NCBI GenBank assembly: GCA_001579985.1
Contig: LRSR01009526.1
Coordinates: forward strand, 1 to 39,685
DNA length: 39,685 nt
Origin: Hypsibius dujardini
Lineage: Eukaryota; Tardigrada; Eutardigrada; Parachela; Hypsibiidae
Direction: 5' to 3'
A program made the translations under genes and the position numbers. Of this stretch, positions 1 to 9,598 are shown piece by piece; position 1 is the first letter of the stretch, and the number at the start of each line of letters is the position of its first letter. Below the pieces are notes generated by a model that worked only from the letters and a program-made list of their open reading frames with translations, was not told the origin of the DNA and made no database searches.

Positions 1-59
1 TTTTGCCCATTCCCCGGACCCTCCTCTGTACTCAATCTTGTCGTTCGTTGACTGTTGAC
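1..59. repeat. Truncated copy of a dispersed foldback element
   Basis: The first bases match, on the opposite strand, the left flank and left arm of the hairpin element at 25117-25172, including the shared core GTCCGGGGAATGGGCAAAA. Only one arm lies in the window. It sits in the GNPTG intron just upstream of the exon at 97. The match was made by eye; the rest of this copy, if present, lies left of the window. Confidence 0.7.
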
Positions 60-96
60 AGCCCGTTGATGTTTTTTACTGTTGCTGTCGTTTCAG

Positions 97-862
97 TGTG
101 TGGCATGACTGGATAGTCCAAGACTTTCGGTTTTCAGGATGGAAGATGCTCCACGGGGATGACTGCGGCAAAAAAGGACCGCGCTCTACGAAAGTCAGTT
201 TGGAACTTGTTCAAATGTGATTTTGGACTCCCTCCGCCGTCTGTGTTGTGTTGGGACTTTCCAATAGATCTAAGGTTGCACTGACTATTTCTTACTAGGT
301 GATCTTCGAATGCGGTAACACTGCCGTTCTATCAGACGCGACGGAGCCCGAACAGTGTCGTTATGAGGTCACACTGAAGCTTCCACAGGCTTGTTTCCCC
401 GATTCGCTCTTAGTCTATCCAACTTTAACGGCGGAATCACAACGGGAGTGGGATTATTTGGAAGGCGAGCGAGAGAACGGTGAATTAACCACGCAGGTCA
501 GTTGCCCCTTCAGATATTTTCTTGACCGTCGCCGAAATTAACTGGTATTAGTATTTTCAACCATTGGTTTTTGTGTAGGGATACGACAAGCGATTGAAAG
601 AGCTTCTCACTTCAGTCGGCTTACTGAAAAAAGAAGCCGATTTGGAATCGGCTACCAAAGACAATGGGTTACGGGATGTTGCGGACGATGGTGCGGAAAG
701 ACACTACGCGGAAGTCCCCTCTACCAGGAAGCCCGGGCTGGCTCTTCAGTTCGCGCGTTTAGACCAATGTCAGGAGGTGGGTACAACCATAGAGTAACTG
801 AATCGATTCAGTTACTCTTTACTCTGTCTGTCTGTCTGTCTGTCTGTCTTTCTGTCTATCTA

Positions 863-897
<35 letters not shown>

Positions 898-1076
898 GCA
901 GACAACGCAACGTTCCGGTGTGGTGCGCTTTGTTCAGGACCGTTGTTTTAACTGAAACGGCTAAATTTCTTGGGTACATTTGTATTCACTTGTAGGCGTA
1001 CGGGAACGTGGTGGAGCAACTTCATCAGTTAGAAGCTAATTGCCATCCACCGCCGGCGTCCCCTGACACTCCCTAA
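97..1076 (+). CDS. GNPTG: GNPTG, N-acetylglucosamine-1-phosphotransferase gamma subunit (3' part)
   Basis: This is the C-terminal ~190 residues of the gamma subunit of the Golgi GlcNAc-1-phosphotransferase, which starts the mannose-6-phosphate tag on lysosomal enzymes. I read four exons: 97-193, 299-496, 579-776 and 996-1076 (stop TAA at 1074). The first exon begins with the last base of a split codon, so the 5' part lies left of the window. Translated landmarks match human GNPTG in order: WHDW...GWKMLHGDDC, then CGN...CRYEV...LPQAC (end of the mannose-6-phosphate-receptor-homology domain, with paired cysteines), then SLLVYPTL and QREWDYLEGE, then GYDKRLKELLTSVG. The acidic C-terminal tail is poorly conserved, as in the family. 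Introns are short (about 82-220 nt). A polyadenylation signal follows 18 nt after the stop. Confidence 0.9.
791..818. repeat. Perfect 28-bp palindrome in GNPTG intron 3
   Basis: AGAGTAACTGAATC is followed directly by its exact reverse complement, with no spacer. It lies 14 nt downstream of the intron-3 donor at 777 and directly before a TCTG array. In RNA it could form a 14-bp stem only if a loop opens at the centre. Confidence 0.85.
824..899. repeat. (TCTG)n tetranucleotide array
   Basis: Slightly interrupted TCTG/TGTC repeat filling much of GNPTG intron 3. Short open frames across it (poly CLSV type) are artefacts of the repeat. Confidence 0.95.
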
Positions 1077-1094
1077 TATTTGGGAAGTATAGGG

Positions 1095-1100
1095 AATAAA
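1095..1100 (+). promoter_or_regulatory. GNPTG polyadenylation signal AATAAA
   Basis: Canonical AATAAA 18 nt after the GNPTG stop codon. It is the closest such hexamer on this strand and implies a very short 3' UTR. Confidence 0.65.
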
Positions 1101-2062
1101 TTTTGTGAGTCTTTTATAATTTTGTTCGAACATAAGCGATATTTTCTTCTGTGATTCGATGCTTCGAGTATTATTACCGGTGATTGCAACGTTATTTTTG
1201 TTAATATTATGGAAGGCATAGAAAACATTAAAAGCCATTGACTGCCGTACATTGATTTCCGCTGCCTGGAAGCCCGCCATCCAAATTTAAATTTCAAGGT
1301 GGTCAACATCAGCCAACGTGGGAAATGTGTGATCGCAGCGCCCCCTCAACTTTCACGCAGGGGCACAGTGGCGCCCCCTCAACTTTCACGCAGGGGCACA
1401 GTGGCGCCCCCTCAACTTTCACTCAGGGGCAGAGTGGCGCCCCCTCAACTTTCACGCAGGGGCAGAGTGACGCCCCAATACTACTTCAACACTCGTCAGC
1501 GTGTGTCAGCGTCGACCCACGGTCTAAATCCCGATTACAGATCGGATAATACATTCAGGTTAATGTAGCATTTCGAAAGTTCGTACATTCGTACATTCGT
1601 ACTGACTACTTACTCAAGTGCTGAGTATGTAACTGCGGAGACGACTCCATGCGAACAAGCGTGTGTTGTGGAAAAGAAATTCATCAAACAAAGTCACCAA
1701 ATACAGTGAAAGGCCTGAAATTCGAATGACGTCACAGTATCGTTTCTACTTTATTGTCTCAAACTCCAAAGTAGTAACGGCCGGCTCTGAGCAAACGGTT
1801 CGATAGAAATAAACTAACGTGACCGTTCGAATCTCAGGACTTTCACTGTACAGCCAGCTCAGCTGTTCGGCCTGTTCTCAAATAAAACTCACTCACTCAG
1901 TCTATCTGCCCCTCCAGAAATTCGCTCTAGACCATTTTGCAGCAACTGTGTCGGTTTCCGATAAGTGAGTGATAAAATCAACGACACCTCTACCTTCTTT
2001 GGTCTGTGGCGGGTTAGAATTTGCGCATTGATTGATTGCCAGGGCAGTTCTCAAACGGAAGG
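1101..2062. other. Intergenic region between GNPTG and FH
   Basis: No coding exon was recognised. It holds a 33-bp minisatellite (1338-1469), a short ATTCGTAC repeat near 1580-1600, and a second AATAAA at 1881-1886. The FH promoter and 5' UTR should lie in the last few hundred bases, but I see no clear TATA or initiator element. Confidence 0.6.
1338..1469. repeat. 33-bp minisatellite, four units
   Basis: Four head-to-tail 33-bp units beginning GCGCCCCCTCAACTTTCAC, differing at two or three positions. Because 33 is a multiple of 3, two frames stay open across it (repeated PPQLSRRG or APSTFTQG). Nothing suggests that it is translated. Confidence 0.95.
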
Positions 2063-3357
2063 ATGGCCAGCCATATCGCCCGCACTCTTCATCATCTCTG
2101 TCTCTCCCCATCCCTGAAATCAACTGGAACACTCACCACCCTTCGTTGTTTCACTACGTCATCCCTCAGAATGGTACTGCAATCAGCATAACTTTCATTC
2201 AAATTCGTGCTACCCGAGACAGATTTTTCCCGCGGTGGTACAGTCTACGAGTGAGAATGAAATATTTCCTCGCGCAAAACTGTTGTATCAATCAATCAAC
2301 CATTGTGATCAATGAAAGTTTAAGTTCAGAAATTTCGACGCAACTCATCAATCAATCAATCAATCAAAGCCGTTTTCTCATTGCAGGCAGAGAATTATCG
2401 GCTGGAGAAGGACACGTTCGGGGAACTGAAAGTGCCTAACGACAAGTACTACGGCGCTAATACGGCCAGATCCATGATGAATTTTAACATCGGTGGCCCA
2501 ACAGAACGAATGCCGGTATGGAGAAATTGAAATTTCCTTTACAAGGGTTTCGTTGTAGTAACATCGTACAGTATCGTAAGTAAGTATCGTACAGTATTAG
2601 AATGTGTTCTTTATTATACTCGGATGCAGATTCCGGTGATCCATGCTATGGGGATACTGAAGAAAGCATCTGCGGAAGTGAACCAGAAGTACGGACTGGA
2701 TGCTAAAATTGCAAAGGCTGTCATGCAAGCTGCGGACGAGGTGAGTGAAAATCTCAGCAGACAGTTTCTTCGTTCAATTGATCAATCAATGTAGTATTGT
2801 CTTATCAATGCTATCGTAACCAGACAAATCCATCAATCAACCACAAGACTCAACCAAATCCATGGTTAAGTCTTTTAATTTCCGTAGGTCAATTAAATTA
2901 ATCACTTACTCGAGCATTTTGCATTGAAGTTAAAGTGAGGACTTAAGTTTAGGCTAATGTAACAGAAATAATTTGGTACCATGACCGAATGACGAGACAA
3001 AGTTCGCTGTTGCAGGTGATAAACGGTAAATTGGACGACCATTTCCCGCTGGTCGTATGGCAAACTGGATCCGGCACACAGACCAACATGAACGTTAACG
3101 AAGTCATCAGCAATCGGGCCATTGAAATTCTGGGCGGCAAACTCGGCAGCAAAACACCGGTTCATCCTAACGATCATGTCAATAAGAGTCAGGTTCGTCA
3201 TTGGTGTGTCTCTGTGTCTGGAATCTGTGTCCATTCATACACAGACACATGTGACGTACGTTCTAGACAAGGAAAACAAGGTTGGAATAGGAAGATAAAC
3301 AGGCAGGTAGGCAGACACACACAGATGTAGAGAAATATGCGGGTAGACAGACAGACC

Positions 3358-3412
<55 letters not shown>

Positions 3413-4468
3413 GGACAGACGAACAGATAGATAGACAGATAGAGGACGGACATTCACAAATACGCGGACAGGTAGATATACAAATAACAATTTTCTGAGA
3501 TGTTTTATGCATGCTCTAAACTTGTGCGGAAACTAATGTTTTACGGTAACATTTTAGAGCTCGAATGATACTTTTCCTACTGCGATGCACATATCTGTGG
3601 CTGTGGAAATCAACCAGCGGCTTCTGCCGGCTTTGCGTCAGCTGTTGGATGCTCTCAACCAAAAGTCTGAAGAATTTGCGGACATCATCAAGATCGGGCG
3701 AACTCACACACAGGTTGGTGTCATAACCGTATTTTACTCTGCAAATACATTGAAACGTAAAAACATACCCTTCCAGGATGCGACACCGTTAACGCTCGGT
3801 CAGGAATTTAGCGGTTATGCCACACAAGTCAAGAACGGAATTCAGCGGGTAGAAGCTAGCCTTCCATTTATTTACGAGCTGGCCGCCGGAGGAACAGCCG
3901 TGGGAACAGGTCTCAATGCGCCCATCGGATTTGCTGAGGGAGTTGCGGAAACCATTGCGAAATACACTGGTAGGTATTGGTCATTTGCCCCGATAAACGA
4001 ACAGAAACTACCAGCGAAAGTCACGTCATTATTTTAGGTTTGCCATTCGTCACGGCGCCGAATAAGTTCGAAGCGCTGGCCAGTCACGATGCTCTTGTCA
4101 GCTGCTCCGGTGCACTCAACACCGTAGCGGTTAGCTTCATGAAAATTGCAAATGACATCCGGTTTCTCGGCTCCGGTCCGCGTTGTGGTTTCGGAGAGCT
4201 CTCCTTGCCGGAGAATGAACCTGGTAGTAGCATTATGCCAGGGAAGGTGAATCCTACACAGTGCGAGGCCATGACCATGGTTGCTGCACAAGTTATCGGT
4301 ATGTCTTACGTGTAATTTACTGGTTTGCCTGTCTGACTGTTTTTCTTTCTGAGTGCTCCTGTTTGCTTCTCTCGTTTGCCTGTTTATTTGTTGATCTGTT
4401 CTTTCTGTCCGTTTTCTGGTCTGTCTGTCTGTCTGCCTGCCTGCTTGCCTGCCTGTTGTCTGTTTGAC

Positions 4469-4507
<39 letters not shown>

Positions 4508-5065
4508 TTGTCTGTCTGTTTGTCTGTCTGTTTGTCTGTCTCTCTGTCTCTCTGTCTGTCTGTCTGTCTCTCTGACTGACTGCCTGCCTGTTGTCTGTTT
4601 GACTGTCTGCCTACCTACCTATCTGACGGCGTATGTGATGGACTGTTGAAAGTATTCGGACTCTGAAGTAATTCTTAATTTGTGGTTTTTTTTCTAGGCA
4701 ACCATGTTGGAGTCAGTATCGGCGGCAGCAACGGCCATTTTGAGTTGAACGTCTTCAAACCTATGATCGTCCGGAATGTGCTGCAGTCTGTGCGCCTCCT
4801 TGGCGACGTCGCAGTCTCCTTCACGAAGAACTGCGTGGTCGGAATTGAGCCCAATCGAGAACGAATCAAAAAGCTGCTGAACGAGTCGCTGATGCTGGTG
4901 ACTGCACTAAATAACCACATCGGCTACGATAAGGCAGCGAAAATCGCCAAGACCGCACACAAGGAGCACTCGACTCTGAAGGAGACCGCCATTAAACTGG
5001 GTTATGTCACTGCTACGGATTTTGATAAATTTGTCCGACCGGAAGATATGATCCACCCAAAATGA
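2063..5065 (+). CDS. FH: Fumarate hydratase, class II, mitochondrial/cytosolic
   Basis: Catalyses reversible hydration of fumarate to L-malate in the TCA cycle. Eight exons: 2063-2173, 2387-2515, 2630-2740, 3016-3192, 3558-3713, 3777-3969, 4038-4298 and 4698-5065, giving 501 aa (human 510). Exon 1 encodes a 37-residue leader beginning [12 protein letters not shown], rich in Ser, Thr and Arg and free of acidic residues, as expected for a mitochondrial presequence. The core follows at once with [18 protein letters not shown]. Seen in order: [40 protein letters not shown], the family signature [10 protein letters not shown] (residues 355-364), [15 protein letters not shown], and the C-terminal [18 protein letters not shown]-like block. 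All catalytic-region motifs are intact. Met37, the last codon of exon 1, aligns with the internal Met that starts cytosolic fumarase in mammals. An AATAAA lies at 5239. Confidence 0.96.
3336..3449. repeat. (CAGA)n array in FH intron 4
   Basis: CAGA/GACA tetranucleotide repeat with minor interruptions, in the 365-nt intron between 3192 and 3558. Confidence 0.95.
4411..4614. repeat. (TCTG)n array in FH intron 7
   Basis: TCTG repeat interspersed with TGCC and TTTG variants, filling half of the intron 4299-4697. It is in the opposite orientation to the CAGA array in intron 4, so the pre-mRNA could pair between the two introns. Confidence 0.95.
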
Positions 5066-5238
5066 GTACCTACTATGGAGAATTCATGATTCGGCCAGAT
5101 TGCCTCCTTTTATTACTGCAGTGTATATCACAGTCTTTGATTAATTTGTATGCATAAAATTTGAATGCATGTACTCGCAGTTTGTCAAAAAGTTCTATCG
5201 TCCCCTTTTCTTTGTTCGCTGTTCATACTTAGGTCATA

Positions 5239-5244
5239 AATAAA
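5239..5244 (+). promoter_or_regulatory. FH polyadenylation signal AATAAA
   Basis: Canonical hexamer about 175 nt after the FH stop codon, followed by A/C-rich sequence. Confidence 0.6.
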
Positions 5245-5706
5245 CAACGACAAGTAAAGATCCCGACAGAAAAGCAATCTTGCCCTTGGTTTTCCTAGAA
5301 GAAGTTACTCTTACTTTTTTGTTTGTATGCTTACACAGTAGAGCAAGATTTTGATATGGACAAGAAAGCATGGCTCATTGGCCAAAGACGATTAAGGAGG
5401 CGTGGCTTATTGTCAAAGATTTTAATTAGACGTAACGTACAATGGAGGCAAATGCGATTGATTGACTGATTCTTTAACTGCCTTTATTATCGGAGAAGAT
5501 CGCCGCATTGATTGCTTGATTGAGCCGTTGTCTTACTCCTGCACCGCATATTACTCAAAGTATTTTGCAATCTCCATTCCTGTCAAGGACGTACCGGCAG
5601 TTTCTTTTCTTTGCTTCAGCTATATATTTCTGTGATTGAAATTTCCTCTTATATCGGTTCCGCGACATTCTGTACCAGTACTTTGCTGCGAATAATTTAG
5701 TTGGAA
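5245..5706. other. Intergenic region FH to TRMT2A
   Basis: No exon recognised. It contains short ATTGATTG runs near 5455-5520. The TRMT2A promoter and 5' UTR must lie here; no distinct core promoter motif was recognised. Confidence 0.5.
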
Positions 5707-8700
5707 ATGAACGGCGGAGTGATGTCGGAATCTCAACCAGAAGACCAGGCAAACGGCGGAAACGGATTCTCATCTGTCCTTTCTGAGGAAATAATCGGTG
5801 ATCCATGTAAAGCTGAGGATTCCATCGAATCGAAAGTCGAGCTGACGGATGATGGCGACCTGGTGTCAGATGCCGCTGACTCGGAGACCCCGTGCAGTTC
5901 ATCTGACCCGCGAGACCACCAAACCGGCCCCATCGAATATCACCGTCTCGTGCTACAAAATCTTCCGAAATACTTTGGATTCAAGGTAAGCATTGAGTTC
6001 GAGCGTTTGGCATGAATTTCGCCTGCGGGCATTGTGGGGAATAGAAGTATTGCCAATCATATTTTCAATGTAGCATTAGCGTGACAGGCGAGCGATTGAT
6101 TGATGAGTTACAGTGTATTGAACGATTGATTGATGAGTTACAGTGTATTGAATTGTATGTATTGAATTGTATGAATTGTATGTATTGTACTGCCGCGATT
6201 AAACCGGTCACTTTAGCCGCGCCTCCGCCAGACGCGCCTGTGTGTTGAGTGAGCACACACACTCACACACTCACACTCACACAGGTCGAATGCGCTGCCC
6301 GGGGAAAAAAGTGACCGGTTTAATCGCGACAGTACAGTACCAGCATTTCCAATTTGGGAGGATTGAGTGATTGGTTGATTAGTTGTTCTGCAAGTACGAC
6401 AGCTTCGTATTTAGCAAATTGACTGCAATCGTTGGTCTTTAAGCAACCGATCTTTTTTAGCAACTGAAAAATTGGATCGAAAAATTGGGCATCCGACCGA
6501 CGAACATCAAACCGGTCCAGGGCAAAGGACGTCATGGTGCTGTGCAGTGCTGCTACCTTTCCTTTCGGTCAGCTCTTACCTTGTCTGACCCGAAGACCCG
6601 AAGAAGAAGCTAGATTAAAACGAGTTGTTTTACAGTTCGAAGCAGGCAAGCGAAGACGCGATTCCGATCATCGCGACGACGCCGTTCCGTGGGCATTCAC
6701 TTTTAGTGAAGGTACGGAAGATCATATTGTATTAAAAGGAAGTCTAATGAAGAAAAAAAAGATCATGTTGTATTAAAAGGAAGTCTAATGGAAAAAAAGG
6801 TCATGTTGTATATACCGGAAGTGTTTCTTGGGCAGTTAATCAGTTGTTGTTTTGGCAGAGTGCGGAAGCAGCTCCTGATCCATACACTCGGCAAGATCGC
6901 AATCCACGTGGCCGGTCGGATAAGAATGAGAGGATGGAGACTAGCAGCACGATTCCACCGGAACTTCAGTATGTGGTGGCTAGTTTTGACTGATGATTAT
7001 TTGTCGTATAGTCGGATTAACAAGGCAACCACTACTTGGTCTAGGATTCTACCCATCGTGACGAATTTGCATCATCTCAGTTATGACGACCAATTGAAAG
7101 CCAAGCAGAACCATGCGGTCGAAATTCTCCGGAAGATTGACAAAAAGTTCCAGTACAGCAGCCAGGGGACGATCCAATGGCTGAAGGGGACTCGAGGACA
7201 GTTCTGTGCCGTTGACAAGATCAAGCCATCGGTATGGGCTGCGGTTATTCTTATGTTCGTTTTGAATGTTGAGAACGTTTTTTTTGTTTCAGCCCATGCC
7301 AGAGAAGTATCGGAACAAGTGCGAGTTCTCCGTGGGATTTTCACCATCCGGCGGTGAGGGACACGTCTTGCTAGTCCGAAACACGTCTTGCTAGTCCGAA
7401 ACTTCTGGATTATTATATCACGATTATATTTTCGGATGGTTTAGAGCGAACGGTCGGATTCAAAATGGGAAAGTACAAGGATGGAATCATTCATGTCGTG
7501 TCGCCTTCGGAGTGCAAACACATCAACGACGCGATGCAGGAAATCGTCAAGGTGACGTGATGGTCTTTCTAGTGTTGGGACCGACGGTTGGTTTTAACTC
7601 TTGCGGTTCTCAGATTTTTCAAGTCTTTATTCGTTCCTCCGGATTTGAACCCCTTAATGAGCGAAGCCGCGAAGGCCACTGGCATCAGTGTAAGGTGTCA
7701 TTGTCATTACAGCCAACATGAACTGGATGTCTTGCAATGTGTACTCGTTTTCCAGTGACGGCCCGGACCAATGCGGCCGGGGATTCAATGGTCAACGTAC
7801 ACTTTCACCCGCAAAAACTTTCACCGGAAGAAATAAACGGAGAGAAGGAGCGTTTGCAGAAGTACTATGAGGGACTCGATGACGCCCACAGGCCTACATT
7901 TCTCTACTGGGTCGTGGATGATAGACAGTGAGCGTGAGATTTCGTAAACCCTGAACGATTAAGCTTTTGCCATGACACATTTTCCGCTTTGTGTAGCACT
8001 TTTGGGCGCCGAACGGAGCGGATGGGTGAAGAGCTCATTATTGGAAACAAGGTGAGGTTGCTCGCTCTGCAAGTGAGCACTGTAGTCGAGTGAAGGGTTT
8101 CTGATGATTGCGGATTGTCCTTCTTTAGGAGACGGTTTTCGAAGAAGCTCTATTGGGATATAAATTCATGGTCTCTCCAGATGCCTTCTTTCAAGGTACT
8201 CGTAAGCGTGTTGAAGAACACTTTGGTTTTGGTTTTGGAAGCCAGATCGACCCACTTTGTAACGCACAAGGCTGGAGCAGTTTTATTTCCACATTCCATT
8301 ACTTTTTGGTTTGAATGTTTCGGGCTGAAGCATCAAGTGCTGACATATCCGTTTCTTCTTTGCCTGCAGTGAACACTTCGGCAGCGGAGGTCCTGTACTC
8401 TACAATCGTGGAAGCTGCCTCCGTGTCCCCCAACACCGTTGTACTGGACCTCTGTTGCGGGACCGGCACAATCGGAATTGTTTTGGCCAAGCATGTGAAG
8501 CAGGTCTATGGAGTTGAACTGGGCGAAGCGGCGGTGGCGGATGCGACTCGCAACGCAAGCATCAACGGAGTCACCAACATTGAATTCATCTGCTCCAAGG
8601 TCGAGGACGTTCTCAGCGACCTCTTAAAGACGAAGGTCCAGCCGAGTGACGAGGTGGTCGTGATACTGGATCCGCCGCGATGCGGCGTGCACAATTCCGT

Positions 8701-9030
8701 GGTGGAACTGCTGCGGAGATCGGATTCCATCCATCGTCTGCTGTATGTTGCTTGCGCTGCGGACAACGAGTACACCATCAGTAATCTCTATGGGTGCGTT
8801 TCCATTACTCGACTCCATCTCCGTTTGGTCGTTTAATGCGGGAAATTGGTCATTTCAGTTTGTGCAAAAGCAGGGCCAAGGACGGCAGAGCAGGTGAAGT
8901 ACCCTTCGTTCCCGTTCGCTGCACACCGGTCGATCTTTTCCCACTGACCAAAAACGTGGAGCTTCTGTTCGTATTCGAGAGAGCAGCCGCGGATGCTTCC
9001 GACCCGGATGTTGGCATGCCCATGCAGTAG
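5707..9030 (+). CDS. TRMT2A: TRMT2A-like tRNA (uracil-5-)-methyltransferase
   Basis: SAM-dependent enzyme making 5-methyluridine (m5U54) in tRNA. Thirteen exons: 5707-5985, 6461-6567, 6636-6711, 6859-6968, 7045-7231, 7293-7353, 7445-7551, 7614-7689, 7756-7927, 7997-8051, 8129-8195, 8370-8793 and 8859-9030, giving 630 aa (human 625). An acidic N-terminus leads into an RRM-like fold (YHRLVLQNLPKYFGFK through FRSKQASEDAI...FRGHSLLV). Next come EKYRNKCEF, YFHPQKLSPEE-like FHPQKLSPEE, and SPDAFFQVNTSAAEVLY. The SAM-binding motif is LDLCCGTGTIG (458-468), the DPPR motif is at 533-536, and the C-terminal block is TPVDLFPLTKNVELLFVFER. The nucleophile Cys561 is present in LYVAC, but the following Asn-Pro of the usual SCNP motif is Ala-Ala and two extra residues follow. 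The start Met lies after an upstream non-ATG frame. All exon phases join correctly. Confidence 0.92.
6187..6335. repeat. Foldback element in TRMT2A intron 1
   Basis: 28-bp arms at 6187-6214 and 6308-6335 are inverted repeats with a single mismatch and share GATTAAACCGGTCACTTT. The ~93-nt centre contains a CACACTCACA-rich stretch. This resembles a miniature inverted-repeat element; no open frame is inside it. Confidence 0.85.
6720..6812. repeat. ~40-bp tandem duplication in TRMT2A intron 3
   Basis: Two near-identical units carrying GTATTAAAAGGAAGTCTAAT, plus a partial third, within the 147-nt intron between exons 3 and 4. Confidence 0.85.
7361..7400. repeat. Exact 20-bp tandem duplication in TRMT2A intron 6
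   Basis: ACACGTCTTGCTAGTCCGAA occurs twice head to tail, 7 nt after the exon-6 donor dinucleotide. Confidence 0.95.
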
Positions 9031-9598
9031 GCCTGTGCATTTGGAATTTTGTCGGGTTGGATTGAAAGGGTCGAGGGTTTTTGGTGTGGTGGAATTTGGC
9101 GAAGAGGTTTCTATTATTCGCTAGGTTTCTGCGTGAAGATCCAATGGGAAGGGTTTGATTTTATCCTTGCGGATATGGAACTTACCGCCGCTAGTAGGTT
9201 TCTGAGTGAAGGTCCAATTGGAAATGGTTTTATTTTAACCTTGCGGATATGGAACTTACCGCCGCTTTTGTTGTACTTGCGCACAGCTAGTACACTACCG
9301 TTACGTAATGAGCGCCTGGGTGCGCAAGTATGCCTCATGTTGTTGAGCACGATGAGCACACACGCACCTGTAAAGTACACATCGATTTCTCTTTTCCGGC
9401 ACACACACACCTGACTGATTTATGTCAGCTGTTTAATTTCTGCTTGACTGCGAGAGGATTCTCTCTCAGCATGTCGTGGAAACCAGTGGGAAAAGTTCAG
9501 CTTCTTCCTGTAGATAAAAGGGCGAATTTTCCGATCGGTCAGGAATGACCGATCCCATCGCCCTGATGGGCTGAGGTTGAACTTGGAACGGCTGAGCC
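9031..9598. other. Intergenic region TRMT2A to rolling-stone-like gene
   Basis: Short gap with no recognised exon. It contains the ~72-bp direct duplication (9123-9267). An in-frame TGA two codons before the ATG at 9599 fixes the downstream gene's start. Confidence 0.6.
9123..9267. repeat. ~72-bp tandem duplication
   Basis: Two diverged head-to-tail copies, each ending in the identical segment GCGGATATGGAACTTACCGC. The first part of each copy (AGGTTTCTG...GAAGGTCCAAT-like) differs at several positions. Confidence 0.85.

Noticed and set aside
1795-1825. GTTCGAATC as a tRNA B box
   Set aside because: No matching A box or cloverleaf could be drawn around it.
6534-6776. Read-through open frame over TRMT2A exons 2-3
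   Set aside because: Splicing 6568-6635 gives the RRM-like continuation FRSKQASEDAI in phase, matching the family; the read-through frame does not.
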